From assembly GCA_963422465.1 (NCBI GenBank), contig OY730174.1, positions 1,364,001-1,428,000 of the forward strand: a DNA stretch of 64,000 nt, in the 5' to 3' direction. This DNA is from Lichina pygmaea (Eukaryota; Ascomycota; Lichinomycetes; Lichinales; Lichinaceae). Of this stretch, positions 10,718 through 22,668 are shown one piece after another. A program made the position numbers and the translations under genes. A model generated the notes under the pieces. That model saw only the letters and a program-made list of their open reading frames with translations. It made no database searches and was not told the DNA's origin. Numbering within the stretch: the first letter of the stretch is position 1; every line of letters starts with the position of its first letter.

Positions 10718-13700
10718 AGTTCTTGGTTGGTTCCCATGAATTCTCCTCTTCGTCAAATCCTAACCACTTCACCAGGTACTTGGTTTTCTGTCTGTTTCTT
10801 CGACTATCCAGGATCCTTTCAACATCGTACTCTTCTTCGTCATCCTCGAAGTTCCATTCTGTCTTGATCTCTGCGTTGCTGGGTGCTGGTTCGAGCAGTG
10901 AGATATGGAATACTCAGTGTATCCTTGCTTTTCATGGCAGTCTCAGTTGATAGTTGACCTTCCCAGTGTGCTTCTCAATTTTGAATAGTCTGATTCGTAC
11001 GTGGTCCAGCTTTTTGCTTGGTCACTTTGAGCACAGGTTTTTTGTTGATAGGTAGACCTTATCCCCCCTTTCCAGGGTTGGTCCCTTCAACCTTTTGTCG
11101 TGTAATCAGCGGGCAGTGGTGTTCTGGGCACAGTCGATTGTTGTTTTCATCATCTCGTGCATAGCAGCGAGTTTGCTAACATCAACAACATTGCCTTCTG
11201 CTGTTGCCTGCCATCAGGGGTTTCTTCCGTAGTTCGCAAAGAATGGTGTTGTCCCTGTCACACTATGTTGCTGGTTGTTGTACGCAAACTGGGCTATTGG
11301 TAGCAGTTCCACCCAGTTATCCTGCTGGTGGTTGACGTAGTGTCGTAGATACTGCTCCATTGTCTGGTTTGTCCGCTCAGTTTGTCTGTCAGTCTGTGGG
11401 TGGTAGGCTGTTGACATCCTTGTATCAATGCCAAGTTGCCTTGTCCACGTGTTCCAGAATTTCAAGGTGAAGAGTTTGTCTTGATCTGAGATAATTGTCT
11501 TTGGTAGCTCTCAGTGGCTTACCAGCTCTCTGAGTAGGACACTCGCAAGTTTGTTCGCAGTTCCTGACTCTTTCCACGGGACCAGGTGGGCGTATTTGGT
11601 GAGCTTATCAACAACCACCAAAATGCTATCGTATACCACCTTTGTTGCTGGGTCTATTGACTTTGGCAACTTGACCACAAAATCCATCATGATAGTTTCC
11701 TATGGTGCCTTGGGTAGGTCTATTTGCTGTGCCTGCCCGTAGGGCTTATGTCTTGATAGTTTGTTCTTCGCACACTGTTCACAGTTGCGGATGAACTCTG
11801 TCACCTTGCGCTTCATACTGTTGAAGCAGTAGTTCCTTTGGATTTTCTCCAAGGTTTTATCTCACCCGGGGTGTCCGTGCAAAGGCCTGTCATGGTGCCT
11901 CCAGATCACCTCCTCTTGTGCTCTTTCTGGCACAGTTTCCTTTTCGTTTACTGTCTTGTGGCCAAGGGTAAGGAGTGGACCCTTTGTTTCTGTTGTTGCC
12001 AGTTGGGGTTGGGCATAGACCAAGGTTTGTCCTTTTGTCGCTAGGATTGGGTGTTCCTCTGTTGTTTTGTCATCCATCAGGTCTGGTCGCCTGCTGAGAG
12101 TGTCCGCTTGGGCATTCTCAGTGCTCTTCCGGTAGAGGATTTGAAAGTTGTATGATGCCAACAACTCTGCCCATCGAACTTGTCGTCAGTTTAGCTTCTT
12201 TGTTGTTGTGAAGTAAGCTAAGTTCTTGTGGTCCGAGTACACGTCTACTGTGTATTTTGCCCCCTCCAAGTAAGACCTCCATTCTTGGAATGTGTCGACG
12301 ATTGCTAACAACTCTTTGTCGTGAACATCGTACCTCAGTTCTGGGCCAGAGAACTTTCTCGATCAATACACGACAGGGTGTAAGCGGTTGTCAGCGTCTG
12401 GTTGACACAAGCAGGATCCCAATGCTTGGTCTGAGGCATCAGTTTCCAGAATGATCCTCTTCTCGGGATCAAATGATGCCAAAATGGGTGTGGAGATGAA
12501 TTTATTCTTCAACTCCTGGAAGGCCACTTGTTGGCTCTCCCCCCACCTGAAAGATTTGTTCTTTCTGGTTAACTCTGTCAAGGCTGCTGCTGTTCTTGAG
12601 TAGTCCTTGATGAATCGTCGGTAGAAGTTTGCAAATCCTAGGAAGGATTGTACTTCTTTGAGGTTTTTGGGTGTTGGCCAGTCTCGTACTGCTGCTGTCT
12701 TTGTGTTGTCCATTCGGATTCCTTCTGTTGTCAGGATCAACCCTAAATATTCCACTTCTTTTGTGTGGAAAACACTTTTATCAAGGCGTAACCTTATTCC
12801 TGCTTTCTGGAGTGCATGTAGGATCTTCTTGACATGCTGTTTATACTCCTCCAAGGTTCCATTGGTGTATACCAAGACATTGTTGATATAAGCAGTGACA
12901 AATATGTCCAGGTATTGTCAGAGGACAGTGTTAATAAGTGATTGGAATGTCGCCAGTGCATTCGTAAGGCTGAATGGCATCACAGTATACTTGTAGTGCC
13001 CGTACCTTGTACGAAAGGCTGTCTTCCATTCTTCGCTGTCTTTCATCCTAACCAGGTTGAAAGCACCTCGAATGTCGAACTTGGTAAACTATTTGGCTCC
13101 TTGGATCTGGTCTTGGATTTCTGATATCAATGGCAGTGGGTAGCAGTTTTTCACTGTAATCACATTTAGCCACTGATAATCAACACACAGTCGAAGTTTG
13201 CTGTCTTTCTTTGGCACAAATAATATCAGGTATCCAGCTGGTGATGTTGAAGGTCTTATGAACCCTTTCGCTAGGTTCTCGTCTAGGTAGTCTCTCAGGG
13301 CCTCAAGCTCTTTTGCTGACAGAGTGTAGATAGGGCTGTGTGTGGGTTTTTTTCTGTCTTCCAGCGGAATCTCGTGGTCCCACTCCTGATGTTCTGGTAG
13401 CGTCGTGATCACTGTTTCTTCGAACATCTCCTGGTATTCTTTATACTCACTTGGCAACTGCGGTGCCTGAGTCTTGCCCACGGCGTCTTGCGTGGTGCAA
13501 AGTTGTTGTGTTCGGGGTTTCATCCAGGCCACACAGGCCTGCCCGCGCTGATGGTATTTCTTCCACTGTGTCAGTGAGATTTCTTTAATCATCACCCCTG
13601 GTTCTGACATGACCAGTGTTCTATCCGGAAAGACTAGTTGCCTTCTTTTCCAGTCAATCCTTGGGTTTTGTTTTTCCAACCACGGAAGTCCCAATATAAC

Positions 13701-15477
13701 TTTGTGTGGTATTCAGACCAAGTTGAATTCCTCTGTTCTGATCGTCATGCTATGGACACTCAGTCTCAGACTCTTGGTCTCCTTCATCACTTGTCCCTCG
13801 TCTTTGGAGAGTGGTGTTCTGTCCACTACCGTCAACTGGTAGGGGTCTTTCTTGCCTTGGACTGGAACCTTGTTTCTTCTGGCAAAACTTTCTGACATGA
13901 AGTTGCCAGTCGCACCAGAGTTGATTATGGCCTTAGCCAACTGCCCATTGACTCTGATCTTGATGCGAAAGTGTGGGCTGCAGGCTGTTGCGTCAAGGCT
14001 CAGCTTGACTCCTTCCTCCCAGGGTGTTGTCTTGCCTGCTCTTCTGACCCCAGTTTTGAAGAGCGCTGCTAGTTTTTTGAGCTGCCTAGGCCCTGGGCCT
14101 GACGCTCTACCGTGTGTTGTTTGCATCGTGTGGTGGTGCATCGTTCCCCCAGGTCTTGGTTGCAATCATCAGCAATGTCTCTGACCTGTGTGATGCTGAG
14201 GGTATTGTCAACCCATCGTGGCACTTGCGCCTCCCCTATTTCTGATAGGGTTGTGTCCTGTTGTTGAAGGACAGGTTTGTCGGGGACTGGTGGTGGCTGG
14301 GCTTCTTTGTCGTCAACCTGTTCCTCCATATAGCCGGTTGTGTCAAACTCGGAGATCAGGTCATCCTCCCAGTGGATTCCGTCAACCTTCCTTCAGACCT
14401 TGTCAAGGCGGTCCAAGGTTTCCTGAAGCATGTTCTTGAGTTTTTCAGTGTGTTGTCGGAGGTCATTCTCCTCTCTGAGGAGTGCCACCTCAGGGTGATT
14501 GTGGGGCAGTGTGCCTTGGGGGGCCCTCTGGGGCTCCTCTGTCTCCCTGCCTTTCCAGGCGCTTGTGGTGTTCAACTGCTTCCCTTTGCCCTTCTTGTTC
14601 TTCTTCTTACTCCTGCAGTTCACTGCGAGGTGGCCCACTTTCTGACAGTTGTAACACTTCTGTGTCTCCTTCTTTTGTGGTTCTGCCGCATCGATTTCCA
14701 TGGGTACCAAGCTGTAGTTATCTTTGGCAGGTGTTGGCTTTTTCTTCGCCTATGGTTTTGTCTGCTTGCCTTGCTTCTTGAGCTCTCTCTTGAACTGTCG
14801 GTTGTTGATGCGAGCTGCAGTCTTGATCATTTCGTAGAGCTTGGTTGGTCAGTCTCCTCGCATGATGTCATCCTTGACTTGTTCCTTGAGGCCTTGGTAG
14901 AATAGTGCTGTTAGTGCACTGTCCCCCCACTGGGTCCTCACTGCTAGTTGTTGGAACTTTGCCGCAAATTCCGATGCTGATCCAGTTTGCCGCAGTGCTT
15001 GGAGCTTTTGTTCCGCATCCTTTTCCTTGTCAAGGATCCCAAACATCTTTCTCATAGCTGTCTTAAAGGTTTTCAAGCTTCCCATGACCTGTCAGGTATT
15101 GTCTTCTTGCTCCTTGGGGTCTGCCTGATTGTCTAGGTAATCTCTTAAGTAGACGTTGAACCAAGCGAAGGCTGGTCCTTCCAGGTAGGAGGCTGCAAAC
15201 AGCACCTTCTTCTGGTCTGTCAGGAACTGGGCTGTGTTGAACCCATAGTAGAGCTCCAGTTGTGAGAAGAACAACTCCAGTCCTCCCCTGGATCCATCGT
15301 ACCTCTTCGGGGCACCTACCTTCAAGGGCTTTGGGGGTAGGTTAACAATAGGTGCCGCCTGGATAGCCTGGGCCTGAGCTGCCTGAGCAGCCTGGGCTTG
15401 GGCTGCCTGAGAAAGGGTAGGGCTTCGTGGATCCACCATCGTATCAAGTCAGTGTCCTGTATGTTAGAGGCTGAAAC

Positions 15478-15939
15478 TGTTAAAGGCCGGGCCGGGTTCA
15501 CACAGAAGGCGGCTCAGTCTGTTGCTTCGCAGGGTGGATTCTAGACAGGGACTTGGTAGAGGAATAGACAGGTGGGGTAACTCTCCTGTACTATTGTCTC
15601 AGTACGATGGGTTTGTATTGTTTGTTCAGCCTGGAGAGCTAATCCCTCTGGGCCCTTTGGGGGGTTTTTATACAGATGCCCCAAGGGGGGGGGTCTCCTC
15701 GAGGGGTATCATCCTTTTGCGTGGACAAGCTCCTCGCTTAGCTCCTGCTCGTCCACCGGACGAGCTCCTCACTTAGCTCCTGCTTGTCCACCAGACGAGC
15801 TCCTCGCTTAGCTCCTGCTTGTCCACCGGACGAGCTCCTCGCTTAGCTCTTGCTCGTCCACCGGATCGGTCGGATGTTGTTCTGTATGACTAACACTCCT
15901 CCCTCGCTTACCTGGGCTGTTCCGGCCTAGGCCTTAACA
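15478..15939 (-). repeat. GypB LTR (upstream LTR of the minus-strand element)
   Basis: 462 bp and the same as 9,695-10,086, except for about a dozen transitions and four rather than two of the 35-bp units (about 15,722-15,862). The 70-bp length difference between the LTRs is exactly two units. Confidence 0.93.
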
Positions 15940-16458
15940 CCTTTTCAGAAAGTAACACCAGAGCTACACCAGCTATACTCTCCCAACCAGCTCCCAGTCT
16001 GGCTAGCACCCAGTCCAGCTCTCCTACCCCCCAACCAGCTCCCCAGAGTGACTACAAACTAGTAGACTCCTGGATCAAAACTCAACCAGTCCCAGAATCC
16101 ATTCTGAAAAGCTGGGAAAATATCAAAAAGAACTCCTTCCCTACAGAAGCCCAGTCTAGCTCTACTGGCCTCACCAACAGAATCTTCCAGGAGCTGGAGA
16201 ATATCAACAAGTGGCTGGACAAACAAGAAGCCAAGCCATCATATGCCCAGGCTGTCCAAAAATCTATTCCAGCACAAATCTCTCTACCTGCAAGAATTCT
16301 CAAAGAAGTTCTTGTACATCCTGGTATCCAGCCACCTGACATAGCTAATAGAACTCACATCCAGCTTTTCCAGACTCTTCAAGACAGACTACCCAGCCCC
16401 TACAACAAGCAGGTCAGAGCAGTAAGGAAACTTCCTTCAGAGAATATCTTTATTAACA

Positions 16459-16793
16459 ACAAAGACAACAAGTCCAATTCCCTCTACAAGATTTCCCATC
16501 TATCTTATTCTCCTCCAAGCTACTTCCTAAACTTCTTTTCTGGTTTATGTCTTTGAAAAGACTTGACCAGTTCAACCTAGCTCACCAACTCTCTTTCTAA
16601 GCTCTACCAAGTCAACTGTTTGTTTTAACAAATAGCTACATGTACAAATTTCCTTAGCTACTGCATATTCCACAAGATTTTCCCTAGTCTCTCCCAAGCT
16701 CCAGTTTTTATTCCTCCAAAGGTTTTCTGGAGAAACAAACATGTACCTAGAAGTTCTGCATAGCTCTACAGCTAAATCAGTGTAAGAATAAAA

Positions 16794-16824
<31 letters not shown>

Positions 16825-16826
16825 AA
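16459..16826 (+). mobile_element. LINE-4: 3'-end-only LINE insertion in ORF1 of LINE-3
   Basis: A 368-bp piece holding only the last ORF2 codons (FWFMSLKRLDQFNLAHQL-like), the 3' UTR and a long AAAT-repeat tail (about 16,790-16,826). It is bounded by a 13-bp duplication with one mismatch, ATCTTTATTAACA at 16,446-16,458 and ATCCTTATTAACA at 16,827-16,839. The 3' end is closer to LINE-1 than to LINE-3, so the LINE-1 subfamily was active after LINE-3 landed. Confidence 0.88.
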
Positions 16827-17683
16827 ATCCTTATTAACACAGAAAGCTAAGAGACTAAAGTCTTCCTAGAGAAAAACCCTGCCTGGGTATCAGCTATCTT
16901 CACAAAGGAAGCAACCATCCAGCCCAAGAGATTTCCAGTTCTGATCCATGGAGTCAGAACAGAAGATATCCAACCTGAAGACCTGGAGAAAACCTGCCAG
17001 ATAATCCAGAACAGCAACCCATCTCTGAGCAAGCAAATCACCATCCTGAGAGCCTACTGGTCTAAGAAGGCTATAGCTCAAAAGAAGCCAGTTACCTCTC
17101 TCCACCTGGATCTGGCTACCCCTGAACAAGCCAATCTTTTGATTGAGAGTGGGCTAGTGCTGGGGCACAGGATGCATGAAGCAGAACCTTTTCTGGCAGA
17201 CATAGTTATTCCACAATGTTTCAAGTGCTTTGGCTATGGGCACCAAGCACGCTTCTGCAAGAACAAAGCTGTGTGTGGTGCCTGTGGAGGCCAGCATGAA
17301 AGGAGAGCCTGCCAAGTTCCTGAACAGCTTCTCAAGCCAAAATGCTGCAACTGCAGAGGAGCTCACCCAGCCTGGGCCAGTGTCTGTCCAGTACGCCAGG
17401 AAGCAGTCAAGAAGGCAAGAGAAGCATGGAACACACGCCCAGGAAAATATGAGATCCCAACAGCTACCTCTGTTCCAGCTCTACAACCCCCCCCAGTTAT
17501 GTCTTTCCCTCTCTCTCAGTCTCTACCAGAGGGGAAAAAACGTAAAACAGCTGAGCCAAGCAGAAGCTCAGAGAGACTCAGAGGTGCACTCCCAGAAGTG
17601 CAAATTCTTTCTTCAAGATCAGCCAACTCTGGAGGAAAGCTACCAGCTAACTCCTTCAAGATCTTTGATGCTGAGATGTCTGC

Positions 17684-20600
17684 ATGAAAGACACAAAGCT
17701 GACACTTCTCCAGTATAATGTGCAAAAAAGCCAATCAGTCCAAGAGCTACTGCTAGCAACCTCAGCTCTCCAAGAGGTGGACATTATTGCACTTCAAGAG
17801 CCCTGGAAAAACTCTCACCTAGAAACAAGCACTTCAACTGTTTTCTCTTCCTTTCTTTCTCTCTACTGTTCAGAGATTGGCAGAACACTTTTTCTTATTA
17901 ATAAAAATCTGAAACTCTCTTCTCTTCATCCTACCTTCTGGAATAAAGACTTTGTTTCTCTTGAAATCTACTTGGAAAACTCTTCTACTTCTCTTTGGGT
18001 ACATAATCTCTACTTCACCCCATCAAGTCAAGAAAACTACACAGAGGCATCAGAAGCTCTTCTCTGTTTACTCCAAAATGCTTTACAAGAACAAGGACAA
18101 CATATTCTTCTCACAGACTCAAATCTTCACCACCCAGACTGGTCAAAGAAAAGAAGACTGTACTCTGAGACTGCAAACAAGTTTCAAGACCTAATGAAAG
18201 ATTTAAATCTGGATTTAGCTATTGCACCTTTCACCCCTACCAGAGCAAGATCTCTTTCTGAAAAACCATGTTCTTCTATTGATCTGTCTTTTATTTCTTC
18301 TTCTCTTTCTAACTCTCTGATTTTCTCTAAAGTGGCTCTTCAGTTCTTTCATAGGTCTGACCACAGACCTGTACTAACCTGCCTGGACCTGGATCCTCCA
18401 AGGAAAATCTGGAAACCAGAAAGAAACTGGAGAACACTGGACTCAAACCTTGCAAGAGTAGAGTGTGAGAAGCTACACCTGCCCTTCCACTTCCAAGACA
18501 AATATGAAGTGGATGAGTACTTGGAGTATCTTGACAACTTTCTCCAAGAAATAGCAAGCAAATCCACACAGCTCCAGAAGCAATCTGGCCACTCAGTTCC
18601 CTGGTGGAATTAAGAGATCCAAAACAAGGTTAAAGAGGAAAGAAGAGTAAGAAGAAAAGTGCAAAAAAGGCAAGCAAGTCAAGAGGAACTTGAGCAAGCA
18701 ACTAAGCTCAAGAAAAAAGCAGTCAGAGATGGAAAACAGAACACTTTCAGACACCAAATCCATGAGCTGGCCAGCTCTTCAAAGTTCTGGAAGCTTGCAA
18801 AGTGGGGAAAGTCCAAAGCCAACAAGACTCCTGATCTTCCTCTGGTTCCTGACCTGGAAACACAAGAAGGAATAGCCAAAACCTTTGAGGAAAAGACTAA
18901 AGCCTTCTCACAACAGTTCTTTCCAAAAGCTCTAGTTCCAGAACCAGGCTCAGAAAGCTCCCAGACTATCTCTGAGATACAGCTCTCCCAGGAGGTAACA
19001 TGTGAAGAAGTGGAGCAAATTCTGGCCAAGAAGAAACCTTTCACAGCAGGAGGGAGAGATAAGCTGCCAAATAGATTTCTGAGAGCTCTGGGGCCTAGGT
19101 TCTGCCAAGCTCTAGCTATTCTGACTTCAACATGCTGGAAACTGGAGTACTTCCCTGAAAGATTTAAGAGTGCAAAAACAGTCTGCTTGAGGAAACCTGG
19201 CAAGAGAACCTACAATCAAGCTAAAGCCTGGCACCCTATAGCTCTGCTAAACACAACAGGTAAGCTGATGGAAGCTATTGCTGCAGCCAGACTAAGCAAG
19301 ATAGCAGAAGAAGCTGGACTATTGCCAGATATCCAGATGGGCTTTAGGAAAGGAAGATCCACAGAAGCAGCACTTTTCCTTCTAACCTCCCAAGTGGAAA
19401 AAGTCTGGAAGGAAGGCATGGTTGCATCCCTACTCTCACTGGATATCTCAGAAGCCTATGACAGAGTTCTTCCCAAGATACTACAGCAAATTCTGAAAAG
19501 AAAAGGAATACCTGCCTGGCTAGCTTCCTGGGTCTACTCCTTCTGTGATAAGCACTCTACCACTCTTGTCTTTGATGATTCTGAGTCTTATTCTATTCCT
19601 ATTCATTGTGGAGTTTCTCAAGGTTCTCCATTATCCTCTATTCTTTTTCTATTCTACATTTCTGAATTGCATGAGACTGTGCATACTCCCTCTTCTGGTG
19701 TATCTGCCCTGGGGTTTGCAGATGATACAAATCTGCTTGCTTTTGGTCACTCCTTGAAAAGTAACCTTCTGAAGTTAAAGAACACACACCACAAATGTCT
19801 ATCCTGGGCTGCAAGACATGGAATAGTCTTCTCACCTGAGAAATATGAAATACTTCATTTTTCCAGAAGAAGATCAGACAATCTTCAGCTCAAGCTCAGA
19901 CTGGGGAATGTGATTCTCAAACCAAAAGAAGAAGTGTGAGTACTTGGAGTGTACCTAGATGCAAAGCTCCACTGGCACAAACACCAGAGGATTATTCTTC
20001 AAAAAGTACAGAAAGCACTCTCTTCTCTTTCTAGAACTTCCTATTCTACTTGGGGCTTTCCAGTTCACACATCATGTCTGGTGTACACTGCTATACTGAG
20101 ATCTCTACTGAGCTATGCAGTGGGGATCTGGTTTAACTCTCTAAGAAAATCCTCCAATATCTCTTCTCTTGTTTCATTTCAAAACAGATGCCTAAGACTT
20201 ATTGGGGGTGCTTTCAAAGCCACTCCTTCTTTTCTATTAGAGAGTGAGCTTTTTCTTCTACCTCTAGACCTCTACTTTAAATTTCGCACTGCCTGTTTTC
20301 TTTCTTCTATTCAAAACTCCCCTCTCAAATACTTTCTTGACAGTATCTTTTCCACTATTTCCAGCTATGCCTCTCTCTTGAAGAAACCTTTAAAGGAATC
20401 CCCAACTATCTCTCCTAAGTGGAAATTCACTTGGTTAAGTCAAATAACTACTAACCAGGCTAGTTCAAAGAAAGAACTACAAAAGCTCTTTACTAAAGAG
20501 TGGGAAGACCAATGGGAAGAGAAGAAAAGAAGAAGCTATCCAGGCTGGCAGACTTTCTGTCAAAAGCCACACAAAAACAATCTGAAGCTCTACAAAGAGT

Positions 20601-20926
20601 TACAGAAAGCTGAGGCAAGTCTGCTACTGCAAATCAGGACTGGAAGAATTGGTCTGGCAAGTTTTCTTTTCAGAGCTGGAGTTCCTGACTTCCCTACCCC
20701 ACTATGTGTGTGTGGCCAAGCAGAAGAAACTGCAAAACATATCACCTCTTCATGCTCTCTTTATTCAAGACAAAGACAACAAGTCTTTTTTAATCCCCAA
20801 GACTTCACCACTATTGTTTCAAACCCAGAGCTACTACAGAAGTTCTTGTACTGGTTTATGTCTTTGAAAAGACTAAACCAGTTTAATCTAGCTTTCAAAC
20901 TCCACTATTCCCAATCCAATACCTAG
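17684..20926 (+). pseudogene. LINE-3 ORF2: endonuclease, reverse transcriptase, C-terminal finger
   Basis: ORF2 starts at ATG 17,684, overlapping the ORF1 stop. Residues 1-230 form an APE-type endonuclease (LLQYNVQKS, DIIALQEPW, LLTDSNLHHPDW, SSIDLSFIS, FFHRSDHRPVLTCL). The reverse transcriptase follows (KAWHPIALLNTTGKLMEA, MGFRKGRSTEAALFLL, SLLSLDISEAYDRVLPK, GVSQGSPLSSILFLFYIS, ALGFADDTNLLAFG), with an intact FADD. The C-terminal part has AILRSLLSYAVGIWFN and the finger LCVCGQAEETAKHITSSC. In-frame stops lie at 18,611 (TAA, where LINE-2 has CAA) and 19,937 (TGA). The second stop is shared with two other copies. Confidence 0.85.
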
Positions 20927-21539
20927 ATTCTCTTCTCTTACCAGAAACTTCAAGATTTCTTTTGTTACATTCCCTAGTCACACTCTGCCTTCAGTTTTTA
21001 TCTCTTCAAAGGTTTTCTGAAGGAGTTCACTATTAGCTAGAAGATCTGCATGGCTGTAAAGCTACTACCAGTGTAAGAATCAAATAAAATAAAATAAATA
21101 AAAATGTGGATGACATCCTTGTCTACAGTCAGACACTCAAGGAATACTGGAAGCATGTCAAGCTTGTTCTCAGTTGACTACAAGACGCAAGCCTGCAAGT
21201 TGACATCTCCAAGTGTGACTTTGAAGTGCATCAAGTCAAGTACCTTGGTCTCATCATTCAGTCTGCCACTGAAGATGGCTGACCTGGATCTGTGAGCATG
21301 GACCCAGCCAAGACTGACACCATCAAGGAGTGGAATCCTCCTGCCAGTCTCAAGGAAGTGCAGAGCTTTATTATCTTTGCAAACTTCTACCACTGGTTTA
21401 TCAAAGACTTTACCAAGCTTGCATCCCCACTCACAGCTCTGACTAAGAAGAATGTTGCCTTCAAGTGGGAAATCCCAGAGCAGTGCTTGTTTGAAAGTAT
21501 CAAGAAGATGTTCAGCACTGCACCTATCCTGCAGCACTT

Positions 21540-22668
21540 AACTCCACTGGCACAAACACCAGAGAATTATTCTTCAAAAAGCACAAAAAGCACTATCTTC
21601 TCTTTCTAGAACCTCTTACTCCACCTGGGGCTTTCCAGTTCTCACAGCACGCCTTGTGTACACTGCAATACTCAGATCTGTACTGAGCTATGCAGTGGGA
21701 ATTTGGTTCAACCCACTCAGAAAATCCTCTAATATTTCCTCTCTTATCATATTCCAAAACAAATGTCTGAGACTTATTGGGGGTGCTTTCAAAGCCACTC
21801 CTTCTTTTCTATTAGAGAGTGAGCTTTTTCTTTTACCTCTAGATCTCTATTTTAAATTTCGCACAGCTTGTTTTCTATCTTCTATCCAAACCTCCTCTCT
21901 GAAAGACTTTCTTGACAGTACCTTTTCTACTATTTCTTCCTATGCTTCTTCACTGAGGAAACCTTTAAAGAAATGCTCAACTATCTCTCCTAATTGGAAG
22001 TTCACTTGGTTAAGTCAAATAACTACTAACCAGGCTAGTTCAAAGAAAGAACTACAAATACTCTTTACTAAAGAGTGGGAAAACCAATGGGAGGAGAAGA
22101 AAAGAAAAGACTATGCTGGATGGCAGGTGTTTTGCCAAAAACCTCACTACAACAACCTAAAGCTCTACAAAGAGCTACAGAAAGCTGAGGCAAGTCTACT
22201 ACTGCAAACCAGAACTGGGAGAATTGGTCTAGCAAGTTTTCTTTTCAGAGCTGGAGTCCCTGACTTTCCTACCCCCCTATGCATGTGTGGTCAAGCAGAA
22301 GAGACAGTAAAGCATATCACCTCTTCATGCTCTCTCTACTCAAGTCAAAGACAACATGCTCTCTTTAACCCCCAAGATTTCACTACTATTATTTCAAACC
22401 CAGAGCTTCTACAGAAGTTTCTGTACTGGTTTATGTCTTTGAAAAGACTAAACCAATTTAATCTGGCTTTCAAACTTCACTATTCACACTCCAACATCTA
22501 GGAGCTTTTCCTACCAGACACTACAAGATTTTCTTTTGCTACACTTTCTAGTCACCTCCCTGTCTTCAGTTTTTATTCCTTTAAAGGTTTTCTGAAGAAG
22601 TTCACTATTAGCTGGAAGATCTGCATGGCTGTAAAGCTACAAACAGTGTAAGAATCAAATCAAAAAAA
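21540..22668 (+). mobile_element. LINE-5: 5'-truncated LINE in GypA
   Basis: 1,129 bp covering the last third of ORF2 (an open frame runs 21,656-22,501), the 3' UTR and an A-rich tail. It lies between perfect 14-bp copies of ATCCTGCAGCACTT (21,526-21,539 and 22,669-22,682). It keeps AILRSVLSYAVGIWFNPLRK, GGAFKATPSFLLESELFL and the terminal finger LCMCGQAEETVKHITSSC. It is nearly identical to the matching part of the LINE-2 3' piece, so it is a recent family member. Confidence 0.9.

Larger units (their letters stand above)
9695..15939 (-). mobile_element. GypB: Ty3/gypsy chromovirus inside ORF1 of LINE-3, broken
   Basis: 6,245 bp on the minus strand, with TG..CA LTRs (9,695-10,086 and 15,478-15,939) and a perfect 5-bp target duplication CCTTT (9,690-9,694 and 15,940-15,944). 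In minus-strand order it holds gag (from about 15,440), a CCHC knuckle (CYNCQKVGHLAVNC, about 14,650), a protease region (about 13,900), reverse transcriptase (about 13,300-12,650), RNase H, integrase (about 11,460-11,210) and a chromodomain (KWLGFDEEENSWEP, about 10,770). The LTRs differ by about 3 percent, apparently only transitions, plus two extra 35-bp repeat units in the right LTR. It is probably one of the youngest insertions here, but it is a fossil with roughly five to ten breaks. Confidence 0.93.
9665..17687 (+). pseudogene. LINE-3 ORF1 (gag-like, zinc-knuckle protein), interrupted
   Basis: The frame opens with ATG 9,665 (MAPKKKKPTF, a basic start) and is split after ten codons by GypB. 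It resumes at about 15,945 with a Pro/Ser-rich stretch, then VDSWIKTQPVPESILKSW and SYAQAVQKSIPAQISLPA. After LINE-4 it continues from 16,840 to 17,687. The end carries three Cys/His knuckles: CFKCFGYGHQARFC, CGACGGQHERRAC and CCNCRGAHPAWASVC. These are expected to bind element RNA. One stop lies in the part after LINE-4 (TAA in the sequence just past 16,840). The stop at 17,685 overlaps the ORF2 start in an ATGA. Confidence 0.8.
9167..21103 (+). mobile_element. LINE-3: nearly full-length Tad-like LINE inside GypA
   Basis: About 5.3 kb once GypB and LINE-4 are subtracted. It is bounded by a perfect 14-bp duplication, ATGTGGATGACATC at 9,153-9,166 and 21,104-21,117. It has a ~500-bp 5' UTR, ORF1 with three zinc knuckles, and ORF2 with endonuclease, reverse transcriptase and a C-terminal CCHC finger. 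The 3' UTR ends GTGTAAGAATC plus an AATAAA-type tail. No RNase H domain is apparent after the reverse transcriptase, unlike the founding Tad1 element. It is the reference copy for this family here, but it is dead: both ORFs contain stops and ORF1 is split by two insertions. Confidence 0.9.
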
